Of a stretch of 64,000 nucleotides of DNA, positions 18,981 to 26,657 are shown one piece after another (within the stretch, counting starts at the first letter, position 1; the number at the start of each line of letters is the position of its first letter). The translations under genes and the position numbers were made by a program. Below the pieces are notes generated by a model. The model was not told the origin of the DNA. It ran no database searches and saw only the letters and a list, made by a program, of their open reading frames with translations. The DNA comes from an uncultured Planococcus sp. (GTDB lineage: Bacteria; Bacillota; Bacilli; Bacillales_A; Planococcaceae), in the NCBI GenBank assembly GCA_947502505.1, contig CANNAE010000001.1, forward strand, positions 124,001 to 188,000. The letters run 5' to 3'.

Positions 18981-20486
18981 TTAACGACCTCCTGTTGAAT
19001 AAAACAAGATTTCTTCTTCGTTGGTATCCTTCGTAAGTAGTTCTTTTACGATTTCTCCATCGTACATGACATAAATTCGGTCAGTTATATTTAAAATTTC
19101 ATTGAGTTCGCTACTGGCGTAAATAATGCCTTTGCCTTCTTCAGCAAGAGAAGTAATCAAATCAAAAATATCGCCTTTAGCTCCAACATCTACACCTTTT
19201 GTCGGTTCGTCGAAAATCAGGATTTCCGCATCGGTCAAGAGCCATTTGCCAACGGCCACTTTTTGCTGGTTCCCACCACTCAGAAGGGAAACTTTTTGAT
19301 TTTCAGAAGGTGTTTTTATGCCAAGAGTTGAAATGATCTTCCGGGCACGTTCGCGCTCTCGTTCAGGCTTAAGGATAGCGAAAGGAAGTGAAAATTTTTT
19401 CAAACTTGCGGCTGTTAAATTGGCGTAAACCGGCTCATCTACCAGCACCCCTTCTTTTCTGCGTTCTTCAGGCACTAAGGCAAATCCGTTTTTTACAGCG
19501 TGGGTAGGAGAGCTATTCCGCACCAGCTTATCTTTTAGAAAGACTTGTCCATCTTTTAGTGGATTTTCACCAAAAATCGCTTTACATAACTCTGTTTTTC
19601 CTGCGCCGACAAGTCCAGCAATTCCTACAATTTCATGTTGGCGAACATCTAACGACACATCCTTTAAAAACTGTGCTTCGTCTGAAAGCTTATTGATTTT
19701 TAGAAGCGTCTCTCCAATAGGTACTTGGTGTTTTTGATGTTCTTCATTAAATCTTTTGCCAAGCATCAGTTCGACGACTTGTTGCTGAGTCATATTAGCT
19801 AGTGATTCGGTGGTAATCATTTTGCCGTCCTTCATAATCGAAATGGTTTCGCAAATTTCGAATAGCTCGGGGAGTCGGTGAGAGATGAAAATAATGCCAA
19901 GTCCCTGATTGTGACTTAATTCACGGACAATCCTAAACAATTCAGTCGTTTCCCGATTGCTAAGGGGAGCGGTAGGTTCGTCAAGAATGAGAAATTTGCG
20001 TTCATGGACAATCGCTCTAGCGATCAGCACCAATTGCTTTTCAGCGAGCGATAATTGATTGACCCGCTTTCTTGTATCAATTTGAACATTGAGCCGTGTA
20101 AGAGTTTCTTCAGCTTTTTTATGAAGGTTTTTCCATGACACTAACGCTTTCCCTGACATATTGTTGACCATTTCATCTAACATAATATTCTCTGCAACAT
20201 CTAAATAAGGTATTAAGGCTGTATCTACTTCTTGATAGACAATGTCGATGCCGTAATCTTTAGCGTCTCTGGGGGATTGAATATCAATCGGCTGATCGTC
20301 CAGAAAAACCTTGCCGGTGTAGTGCGTGTATGCGCCTGATAAAACCTTCATTAAAGTGGATTTACCAGCTCCATTAGCACCTATCAATGCACGAATTTCG
20401 CCAGCATTCATTGAAAAATCGACATTTTGAAGTGCCTTGACCCCTGGAAATTCAATAGAGATATCTTTCATATCTAAAGTAGTCAT
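18981..20486 (-). CDS. ABC sugar transporter ATPase (RbsA-like, two nucleotide-binding domains)
   Basis: The 501 residues contain two ABC cassettes. The first has Walker A GANGAGKST near 36, signature LSLAEKQL near 144 and Walker B FLILDEPTA near 163. The second has GLVGAGKTEL near 288, signature LLSGGNQQKV near 393 and Walker B ILIFDEPTKGVD near 413. As in RbsA the second Walker A is less canonical. Energises import through the adjacent permease. GGAGGGG precedes the ATG by 6 bp. The upstream hairpin at 20503-20529 probably lowers its expression relative to the binding protein. Confidence 0.9.
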   Translation of the reverse strand: MTTLDMKDISIEFPGVKALQNVDFSMNAGEIRALIGANGAGKSTLMKVLSGAYTHYTGKVFLDDQPIDIQSPRDAKDYGIDIVYQEVDTALIPYLDVAENIMLDEMVNNMSGKALVSWKNLHKKAEETLTRLNVQIDTRKRVNQLSLAEKQLVLIARAIVHERKFLILDEPTAPLSNRETTELFRIVRELSHNQGLGIIFISHRLPELFEICETISIMKDGKMITTESLANMTQQQVVELMLGKRFNEEHQKHQVPIGETLLKINKLSDEAQFLKDVSLDVRQHEIVGIAGLVGAGKTELCKAIFGENPLKDGQVFLKDKLVRNSSPTHAVKNGFALVPEERRKEGVLVDEPVYANLTAASLKKFSLPFAILKPERERERARKIISTLGIKTPSENQKVSLLSGGNQQKVAVGKWLLTDAEILIFDEPTKGVDVGAKGDIFDLITSLAEEGKGIIYASSELNEILNITDRIYVMYDGEIVKELLTKDTNEEEILFYSTGGR

Positions 20487-20502
20487 CTAACCCCTCCATT
20501 TA

Positions 20503-20529
20503 AAAAGAGAGGGGAGAGCCCTCTCTTTT
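20503..20529 (-). terminator. intra-operon hairpin after the binding-protein gene
   Basis: AAAAGAGAGGG pairs with CCCTCTCTTTT around a five-base loop, with a T-run on the minus strand. It lies between the binding-protein stop and the ATPase start. Such partial terminators or processing stops commonly raise binding-protein levels above those of the transporter core. Confidence 0.75.
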
Positions 20530-20533
20530 GAGA

Positions 20534-21613
20534 TTACTTCTTAAACTCGTTTCGCAATTCATCCATCCACGGTTCGTTGTGATCGTCTGATACTCCCCAG
20601 CCTTCGACGATTTCATCTAGGTTGAACATCGTTGTATCTTCTTTTAAATCAGATTGTTTGACTAGGCGTGCTTCGAGGTTATAATTCTCAGGTGTTTCTT
20701 CACCTGCAAGTTTCTTTGCAAGTAAGCGCATATTCATTTGACCGATCAAGTATGGATCTACTGCAGCTGTTGCAAGCCAATTACTATTTTCTTCGCGCAT
20801 CAAGTTAATGTCTTGGTTCGAAACATCGATAGAAATCAACTTAATATCATCACGTTTATTATCTTTCATGGCTTTATATGCGCCCTTTGCCATTTCATCC
20901 CATGAACCCCAAACAGCATCAACCGTACCTTCCGGATATTTAGCTAGAATCGCATTCATCTTGTTTGCGACATCACCTTGAACATCTTGCATATTTGTTG
21001 GGCCAACAGTTTCGAGTGTTTCAATCTTCCCAGCTTCTTCATATTGCTTGTAAATTTCCTGGCGGCTATCGAGTGGTGGAACACCTGGGCCAAACCATAC
21101 TTTAATGACACGTGGCTTATCACCAAGCGAGGCAATTTCATCAAGAGATAATTCAGCTAGTTTATGATCGTCTTGGAACGTTTCTGTTACACCTTCCAGT
21201 TTTTTACCGTCTTTCTCGGCTACGGTATCAAAGGTTACAACTTTCATCCCTTTATCGATTGCCGGTTTGATCATGTTATAAGAATAATCAGCCTTACCAT
21301 GTGAAATAATCAAGCCGTCGTAATCTTGTTGAATCACTTGAGCAACTAATTCCTGAAATTTTGCATCATTGTTATCTGAAATCATTGTATCTACTTCAAA
21401 TCCAAAACTTTCACCTTCTTGTCGGGCACCATCTAAAAACTGCTTAGTATGGTCATCAGAAGGCAAGTTCCGGATAATAGCAATTTTTACGCCGCCTTGT
21501 ACTCCATCAGGAACATTCTCTAACTTTGTAGCCTTAGCTACATTTGCCTCCTCAGAACTACAGGCACTCAACACCAATACAAGCGACAAAAGCAAAAAAA
21601 TAAACTTCTTCAC
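20534..21613 (-). CDS. sugar ABC transporter substrate-binding lipoprotein (RbsB-like)
   Basis: Extracellular lipid-anchored periplasmic-binding-protein-I fold, 359 residues. The N-terminus KKFIFLLLSLVLVLSACSS is a lipoprotein signal with the lipobox LSAC. The mature domain has IAIIRNLPSDDHTKQFLDGA, DGLIISHGKADYS and VDAVWGSWDEMAKGA, typical of RbsB-like proteins. The GTG at 21613 is chosen because AAAAGGGGG lies 7 bases before it, whereas the ATG 33 bases upstream would translate through that ribosome binding site. First gene of the operon, directly behind the cre/promoter region. The ligand is not readable from sequence; the operon suggests a 5-modified ribose. Confidence 0.87.
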   Translation of the reverse strand: MKKFIFLLLSLVLVLSACSSEEANVAKATKLENVPDGVQGGVKIAIIRNLPSDDHTKQFLDGARQEGESFGFEVDTMISDNNDAKFQELVAQVIQQDYDGLIISHGKADYSYNMIKPAIDKGMKVVTFDTVAEKDGKKLEGVTETFQDDHKLAELSLDEIASLGDKPRVIKVWFGPGVPPLDSRQEIYKQYEEAGKIETLETVGPTNMQDVQGDVANKMNAILAKYPEGTVDAVWGSWDEMAKGAYKAMKDNKRDDIKLISIDVSNQDINLMREENSNWLATAAVDPYLIGQMNMRLLAKKLAGEETPENYNLEARLVKQSDLKEDTTMFNLDEIVEGWGVSDDHNEPWMDELRNEFKK

Positions 21614-21640
21614 GTAAATCCCCCTTTTAATGTAATTTTT

Positions 21641-21666
21641 GAACAATTAGTGTTCGCCGTGAACAC
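21641..21666 (-). promoter_or_regulatory. phased GAACA/TGTTC half-sites, putative DeoR operator
   Basis: GAACA at 21641, TGTTC at 21651 and GAACA at 21661 alternate at exactly 10-bp steps, giving two overlapping perfect inverted repeats (GAACA-ATTAG-TGTTC and TGTTC-GCCGT-GAACA). They sit just downstream of the -10 of the transporter/shunt operon, where a bound repressor would block transcription. The operon encodes a DeoR-family regulator. The regulator-site link is inference. Confidence 0.6.
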
Positions 21667-21670
21667 TATA

Positions 21671-21704
21671 TGTTTGATTATAAACATTTTGAAAGCGCTG
21701 TCAA
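21671..21704 (-). promoter_or_regulatory. sigma-A promoter with overlapping cre site
   Basis: On the minus strand TTGACA (21704-21699), a 16-bp spacer and TATAAT (21682-21677) form a near-consensus promoter. A cre-like sequence TTGAAAGCGCTGTCA occupies 21689-21703 on the plus strand and covers the -35 and part of the spacer, matching the CcpA consensus at all but one position. A perfect inverted repeat TGTTT-GATTAT... -AAACA at 21671-21686 covers the -10. Carbon catabolite repression plus local repression is the expected logic. Confidence 0.8.
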
Positions 21705-22004
21705 TAAGTTTTCAGAATTTTTTAAAGTGATTTATAAAATTATAAAATTGTCTCCAGATTCTCTATATATTAAGTACATTCTGGAACTTTAAATGGAAGA
21801 TTAAAGTAATCCTTTAGATTTTTATTTTGAAAGTTTAAAAGACCCCTCTGTATAGGTGTAATTCAATATAAAAAGAGCCATATCCAAAACCACAGAGGTG
21901 TTGAGGATATGGCTCTTCCTATATATCTCATCACTACTATACGAGTAAGTGTTAATTTCATTTTACGTATTTTCGTATCTAACCCAAGAGCCAGTAAACA
22001 TGCT
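21705..22004. other. intergenic region between the shunt operon and the GT2 gene
   Basis: AT-rich spacer upstream of the transporter operon promoter. Apart from the terminator hairpin at 21870-21917 I see nothing supportable in it. Confidence 0.5.
21870..21917 (-). terminator. terminator of the GT2/GH16 operon
   Basis: AGAGCCATATCC and GGATATGGCTCT form a 12-bp perfect stem. On the minus strand it is followed by TTTTTATATT, and it lies about 90 bp after the GT2 stop. Confidence 0.82.
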
Positions 22005-23474
22005 CTAATTAATTTCTCTCCCTATAGCCAACTCAGCTTCGGCCGAATTTTCCTGTGGCGTCAGCAACGGGTTGAAATCGTTTTGAATATCTTCGAGTGT
22101 TTTTTTGAATGGCAGAACGCTGTCTAATAGCGCAGTTTCTGGCTCGTTTGAGTAGATGGAGACGAGGCCGGTTCGTTCGAGTTTATTCCATTGATGGTTT
22201 TTCTGGAAGATGAATGCGATGGAACCGTAGAGAAAGAAGTAGGAGTCGAGCAATCGGTAAGTGATCAGTTCGATTCCGGAAAACAAGAAGACTTTGAGAT
22301 AATCGCCCCGTGCGTATAGATGGCCGTAGCGGCGGGAGACGAAGTAAGAGCTGATCCGCTGGGCGATTTGCAGGGTGGCGGTTAGAGCGAGTAAGATGAG
22401 TGTCAACAGAATGAATTGGCCTTGGAATATTGACCAAAGAAGCAATAGCGTAGTGAAGACGCCGACAGCACCTGGTAAGAGGGAGTCGATAAAGATAAAA
22501 AAGACAAGCTTGAAGCCGAGGTTTTTGACACATGCTTTTCGGTAAATGGTCAAGGAGTCGAGAAAGCCTTTTTGCCATCTGATGCGCTGTTTTTTCAAGT
22601 TGTTGTAGGACGAAGGGACTTCCGTATAGCATTCGGCTTTTGGGATAAAGACCAATTTGCCGTCTGTGTAATGGGTTTTGATCAATTGCTGCATGTGAAG
22701 CGTAATTTCCATGTCTTCCCCGATCGTTTTCTTATAGCCGCCTGCTTGGAAAAGCGCATAGGAGCGGAAAGCCCCGAAAGCGCCAGACACTACGGAGACG
22801 ACACCGAACCGGGATTGGACAAATCGCTTGATGTAAAAGGACAGCATGTAATCGGATAGTTGATAGCGAATCAAGCCTTTTCCTTTAAAAGAGGGTTTAG
22901 CATCTTGGTACATCTGCCCGACATGGACCATCCCGCCGCCGGCAATCACTTTCGGGTCGTTCATCGCTTCGTTGATGTGGATCAAGGCGTCTTTTTGAAG
23001 GATGCTGTCGGCGTCTAGTGTGATGATGATGTCTCCTGTAGCATAGTCCGCTCCGGCATTTAAGGCATCTGCCTTCCCGCCATTGACTTTATCCAGTACT
23101 TTGACATTAGGGTAAAGTGCAGAGCTGAAAACGGCGTGGACTGGGTTATAGCTTAATTTATTGTGAGGAAGCGATTCTACTTGTTCCAGCTTTAACAAGT
23201 GATGCAGTAAGTCCATCGACTCGTCGCTCGATCCGTCGTTGATAATGATGAGCTCGAAGTTCTGGTAGTCCAGATTTTGATAGCCGCTCATACAGCCTTT
23301 TAAGACCATCGCTTCGTTATAGGCTGGCACCAAGATGGACATTTTTTTCTCAGGGATATCTTTTCGGACGGTCAGGTCTTTCTTGGACATGTGAAAAGCC
23401 AATATTAGATACATCAATTGAATGGAAAAGAATATGGCCCATAATACTAAGCCTAAAATGATTAAAGTGTTCAT
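22005..23474 (-). CDS. processive family 2 glycosyltransferase (IcaA/BcsA-like membrane synthase)
   Basis: Membrane polysaccharide synthase of 489 residues. One N-terminal membrane segment (about 3-22) precedes a cytoplasmic GT-A domain with SILVPAYNE near 46, IINDGSSDES near 72, the DxD region TLDADSIL near 150, GEDMEITLHMQQ near 248 and the Q-x2-RW motif in KQRIRWQKG near 295; three to four C-terminal membrane segments follow. This is the layout of hyaluronan, poly-GlcNAc and glucan synthases. ATG at 23474 is preferred since GAAGGAGC lies 7 bp upstream; a longer frame would overlap the GH16 gene. It follows the GH16 gene by 22 bp in one operon. Confidence 0.85.
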   Translation of the reverse strand: MNTLIILGLVLWAIFFSIQLMYLILAFHMSKKDLTVRKDIPEKKMSILVPAYNEAMVLKGCMSGYQNLDYQNFELIIINDGSSDESMDLLHHLLKLEQVESLPHNKLSYNPVHAVFSSALYPNVKVLDKVNGGKADALNAGADYATGDIIITLDADSILQKDALIHINEAMNDPKVIAGGGMVHVGQMYQDAKPSFKGKGLIRYQLSDYMLSFYIKRFVQSRFGVVSVVSGAFGAFRSYALFQAGGYKKTIGEDMEITLHMQQLIKTHYTDGKLVFIPKAECYTEVPSSYNNLKKQRIRWQKGFLDSLTIYRKACVKNLGFKLVFFIFIDSLLPGAVGVFTTLLLLWSIFQGQFILLTLILLALTATLQIAQRISSYFVSRRYGHLYARGDYLKVFLFSGIELITYRLLDSYFFLYGSIAFIFQKNHQWNKLERTGLVSIYSNEPETALLDSVLPFKKTLEDIQNDFNPLLTPQENSAEAELAIGREIN

Positions 23475-23496
23475 TGCTCCAGCTCCTTCGCCGAGT

Positions 23497-24294
23497 TTAT
23501 TTTTGGTAGTAGCGGATCCATTCGACAAGCAGCTGAGCGGGGAATTCGGTCGTATGATCCGGTTCGCCGACCCAATTTCCTCCGACACCTGTATTGATGA
23601 ACAGGTACATATCTTCATGCGGTATATAATCCGTGCTTGTGAAAATCGGCTGGCCGTCTAAGAGAAAAATGATCTTTTCTGCGGTCCATTCGATGCCATA
23701 TATATGAAAGTCTTCCGTTAAGTCAGGATGTTCTGTCATGGTAAAATCCCTTCCGTAATTGCCGTTTGTCTCGTAATGAATGACATTCCATAATTGCCCG
23801 GGCTTTTGTCCGAGCAGCTCGACGATATCGATTTCCGGGAATTCCTTCCCTTGCGTGTTCCACAGCCAAATGGCCGGCAATAAGCCTTGTCCATTTGGCA
23901 GCTTTGCTTTGACCTCGAGCTTTCCGTAGCGGAAAGCGACTTTGTCTTTGGTCGTGATGGCTCCGGAAGTATAAGGGAAGCCTTCGGAAGTTTCTCGTTT
24001 GGTGTGCAGTTCTAATATGCCGTCGTTGATTTCGACATTTGCAGGTTTGTAATGCTGGCTCCTCTTTCCATCGCCGCGGGCGTCGTCCAAGGCGTTCCAG
24101 TGCAGCGGATTGAGCTCGCCGTCCTCGAATTCTTCCTGCCAGCTCAACTTCCAAGGATCTGCGTTCGATGTCGTGTGATCGGCCATATTGGCATGAAGCT
24201 CGAATGGCGGATAAAAGCTATCCATAGGGGTTCCTCCTCCGGTGAAAAAAAGTAAAGCTAGTACGGTATGCATGATGGTTGTTTGACTGTTCAC
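23497..24294 (-). CDS. GH16 family beta-glucanase-like glycoside hydrolase
   Basis: Glycoside hydrolase of up to 265 residues. The GH16 active-site motif EIDIVE (nucleophile and acid/base glutamates) is near residue 173, with SWQEEFEDGELNPLHW near 50, KLPNGQGLLPAIWLW near 149 and a typical C-terminal FPAQLLVEWIRYYQ. Two starts are possible: GTG at 24294, whose first 25 residues include a short hydrophobic run (TVLALLFF), or ATG at 24225, which has GGAGG at 7 bp and would give a protein without export signal. The cellular site is therefore uncertain. Paired with the GT2 synthase, it may trim or process the polymer. Confidence 0.82.
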   Translation of the reverse strand: MNSQTTIMHTVLALLFFTGGGTPMDSFYPPFELHANMADHTTSNADPWKLSWQEEFEDGELNPLHWNALDDARGDGKRSQHYKPANVEINDGILELHTKRETSEGFPYTSGAITTKDKVAFRYGKLEVKAKLPNGQGLLPAIWLWNTQGKEFPEIDIVELLGQKPGQLWNVIHYETNGNYGRDFTMTEHPDLTEDFHIYGIEWTAEKIIFLLDGQPIFTSTDYIPHEDMYLFINTGVGGNWVGEPDHTTEFPAQLLVEWIRYYQK

Positions 24295-24533
24295 TCCCCT
24301 TAGCCACTCCTTTAGGCAATTCGATTTTCGATTGATAACGTGAATAAACGTGATTCTTTTTTCACTTAATTAGTTGTAAATCTGATAACGGATTTCAGAA
24401 TATGGGTCTAAGGTTAAATGTGGGTAAATAAAATTATTTAGAAATAAATAGTTTTAGTATTTTATATCTACTTAATATGTGAAAAGATATACCTGGTGGA
24501 AATTCCATGGTATGTCTGGGAGAAGAGGGTCTT

Positions 24534-24630
24534 GTCCCTGTGCAGGGAACTATTCTGAAAACAGGATTGTTGGTGAATAGGGATTTGTGTGGGGAGGATG
24601 GTTGTAGTTATCCCTGTGCACCACACAATT
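24534..24630 (+). repeat. dispersed repeat pair, 76-bp spacing
   Basis: A variant copy (GTCCCTGTGCAGGGAACTAT) at 24534 and a second copy at 24610 (TCCCTGTGCACCACACAATT from 24611). The first belongs to the class continuing into ATTCTG and has a potential hairpin TTCTG/CAGGA. Lies between divergently transcribed genes. Confidence 0.85.
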
Positions 24631-24632
24631 AG

Positions 24633-24668
24633 AAAACCGCGAGCTGCATATACAGCTCGCGGTTTTTT
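24633..24668 (+). terminator. terminator-like hairpin attached to repeat unit
   Basis: A 14-bp stem AAAACCGCGAGCTG / CAGCTCGCGGTTTT with TTTTTT follows the second repeat copy by two bases. No coding region ends upstream on the plus strand, so it is not serving an ordinary gene end. Confidence 0.8.
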
Positions 24669-24781
24669 ATTGCATTGCTTTTCTTCGACTCACGACGGCA
24701 TTCCGTTTTCAGCCTGTATGTATACCCTTCGCTGTGATTTTGCTAAAATAAGGCAAAGGATTGAAAAAGTGGAGGTAGACG

Positions 24782-26485
24782 ATGCGCAAAATAAAAGTAG
24801 GGTTCATTTCGCCATACGAGGCGATGATGCCGCTGATCGACGAGCTGGCGGCGGAGCAGGAAGATTTACAAATCACGCGCTCTGTCGGGAACTTGGAAGC
24901 GGGTGTGGCGCTGGCTTTGGAGATGGAGCGAAACGGGGCAGATGTGTTGATTAGCCGCGGCGGGACGGCGAAGATGATTCGTGAAGCGGTGTCGCTTCCA
25001 GTGGTGGAAATACATATCTCCGGTTATGATTTGCTGCGGTCGATTATGCTCGCAGAAGGGCATTCAAATGAGCTGAAGGCACTGATCGGGTTTCCGAACA
25101 TCACGATGGGGGCTGCCTCGATTGTCAGTTTGCTGGAGCTCAAGCTAGAAGTGGTCGTCTTGTCTTCTGCATCAGAAGTGGAAGCGGTGTTGAAGCGCTT
25201 AAAAGAGCAGGGCGTCAAGCAAGTGCTCGGGGATGTGGTCACCATCGATGCGGCAGCGAAGCTAGGTCTAAACGGCTTGCTGATTCAGTCGGGGCGCGAG
25301 ACATTGCTCGAGTCGTTTGAAGAGGCACGGAGGCTCTTTTGGCACGCTGAGAAAAATCAGCGGCAATTGCGGGCGCTGGAAATGCTATTGGATGGATGGC
25401 AGAAAGATGTGGTCGTTTTAGATGAAGACGGGGAGCTATTGTTTGAGCGCTTTCCTTCGTTTCATGAAATGCCGCTTTCAAGAACAGAACTGATGGAACT
25501 GCGAAAGCAATTGGTGTCATCAAATAAGCCGCTCGTAAAACTGTACGCCGATTCGAAAACCTCGTTTTATGTAAGGGGGGAAGTGCTGGAGGATCGCAGC
25601 GGCTTGCTTACGGCATGGTCGTTTGAAGCTTTGCCATTCGAAACCGAGACGGATGCCCTGACGATAGCGCAGCCTGCGCAATTGCCGTTGATCGTCACAG
25701 AAAGTATGGGAATGAAAAAGCTGCGGCAAATGATTGAAAGTGAAGAAGCCACGGCAAAGTCTGTCATCATTGCAGGTGAGAAAAGTACAGGGAAACAGAC
25801 GCTCGCTGAATACATCCATGTATTTCACGACAGAACTGGATTGTTGCTCACGATTGATATGGACCAGCTCACACACCCCTTGCCGGAATTTACCCTGCCG
25901 GAACAATCGACTCTCGTATTGTCATACAATAAACCACCAGGGCAAGAAACCATCGAACTGACACAAGATTTGATCGCTTCGTTCGGTCGCCGTGAATTCC
26001 ACATCATTGCAACGATGCCGACGTCCTATGAAGGGATAGCAGATCTACTGGAGCCAACGCTTCATGTTCAGACGCCGCCGATTAGGGAACGCCAGGACGA
26101 TGTGCCTTATTTGGTGAACCAATTATTGACCGAATACCATCAGCAACTTGGAACCCAGCCGGTCCGTTTGCGGGAAGAGGCGATGACACTGTTGAGCGGT
26201 CACGACTGGCCTGGAAACTTGGAGGAAATGAAAACCTACGTTAGAAAAATAGCGCTGGCGGAAAAATCCTACGTAATTGAAAAGCAGACAATCCTGTCGC
26301 TTCCGTTCGATCAGCCAGCTGGAGAGTTCGATATGGCATTTTATTTGGATCCACAGCACAGTCTGAAGGAGATTGAGCGATACATCATCGAGCAAGTGTT
26401 GAAAGAAGAAAATTACAATCAAACCCAGGCTGCGAAGCGATTAGGAATCAACCGGGCCACTTTATGGCGCAAACTCAAAGATTGA
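24782..26485 (+). CDS. PrpR-N domain regulator with degenerate sigma54-activator ATPase and Fis-type HTH
   Basis: A 567-residue regulator. Residues 1-190 form a PrpR N-terminal sensor (VGNLEAGVALALEMERNGADV, LISRGGTA). A linker with a PAS-like stretch (VVVLDEDGELLFERFP) is followed by an AAA+ region near 320-480 retaining a Walker-A-like GEKSTGKQT and the PPIRERQDDVP region, but with no GAFTGA loop. The C-terminal Fis helix-turn-helix ends NYNQTQAAKRLGINRATLWRKL. Without GAFTGA it should not remodel sigma54 holoenzyme. It is followed by permease, DUF1537 kinase and PdxA2 genes on the same strand and is their likely regulator. GGAGG lies 8 bp before the ATG. Confidence 0.8.
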   Translation: MRKIKVGFISPYEAMMPLIDELAAEQEDLQITRSVGNLEAGVALALEMERNGADVLISRGGTAKMIREAVSLPVVEIHISGYDLLRSIMLAEGHSNELKALIGFPNITMGAASIVSLLELKLEVVVLSSASEVEAVLKRLKEQGVKQVLGDVVTIDAAAKLGLNGLLIQSGRETLLESFEEARRLFWHAEKNQRQLRALEMLLDGWQKDVVVLDEDGELLFERFPSFHEMPLSRTELMELRKQLVSSNKPLVKLYADSKTSFYVRGEVLEDRSGLLTAWSFEALPFETETDALTIAQPAQLPLIVTESMGMKKLRQMIESEEATAKSVIIAGEKSTGKQTLAEYIHVFHDRTGLLLTIDMDQLTHPLPEFTLPEQSTLVLSYNKPPGQETIELTQDLIASFGRREFHIIATMPTSYEGIADLLEPTLHVQTPPIRERQDDVPYLVNQLLTEYHQQLGTQPVRLREEAMTLLSGHDWPGNLEEMKTYVRKIALAEKSYVIEKQTILSLPFDQPAGEFDMAFYLDPQHSLKEIERYIIEQVLKEENYNQTQAAKRLGINRATLWRKLKD

Positions 26486-26500
26486 GTTTGCGTCTCTTTT
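26468..26500 (+). terminator. terminator overlapping the end of the regulator gene
   Basis: CGCAAACTCAA (26468-26478) pairs with TTGAGTTTGCG (26482-26492), followed by TCTCTTTTTG. The stem includes the last codons and the stop of the regulator, separating it from the catabolic operon. Confidence 0.82.
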
Positions 26501-26510
26501 TGATTTAAAG

Positions 26511-26612
26511 TGTTGCAAAATTAAACGATATATTCATTTTAAGATTTAATTTAATAAATAGTGTTGCATATTTAAATTAATATTCTTATAGTGGGTAATG
26601 AAAACGTTTTCT
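26511..26612 (+). promoter_or_regulatory. catabolic operon promoter with direct repeats and cre site
   Basis: TTGCAT (26564-26569), a 17-bp spacer and TATAGT (26587-26592) form a sigma-A promoter. A cre-like ATGAAAACGTTTTCT at 26598-26612 lies immediately downstream and matches the CcpA consensus at all but the last base. Two direct repeats, TGTTGCAAAATTAAA at 26511 and TGTTGCATATTTAAA at 26562, are 51 bp apart; the second overlaps the -35. These repeats are candidate sites for the PrpR-like regulator. No TGGCAC-N5-TTGCA sigma54 promoter was found. Confidence 0.7.
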
Positions 26613-26657
26613 TGTTACAATTTTCAATCTTTTAAAACAAAGAAAAGAGGGGTTAAC

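Larger units (their letters stand above)
24295..24781. other. intergenic region between divergent genes, holding a repeat unit and terminator
   Basis: The GH16 gene leaves leftward and the PrpR-like gene rightward, so no gene ends here. The region still contains a repeat pair (24534-24630) and a strong terminator-like hairpin (24633-24668). The remainder is AT-rich; no open reading frame with a ribosome binding site was found. Confidence 0.6.

Noticed and set aside
24589..24954. A 121-codon plus-strand frame overlapping the repeat and the regulator start
   Set aside because: It passes through a repeat and a terminator hairpin and overlaps the well-supported regulator in another frame.
26464..26490. 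TGGCGC-N-TTG-like sequence near the regulator stop considered as a sigma54 promoter
   Set aside because: It is part of the terminator stem at 26468-26492 and lacks the correct TGGCAC-N5-TTGCA spacing.
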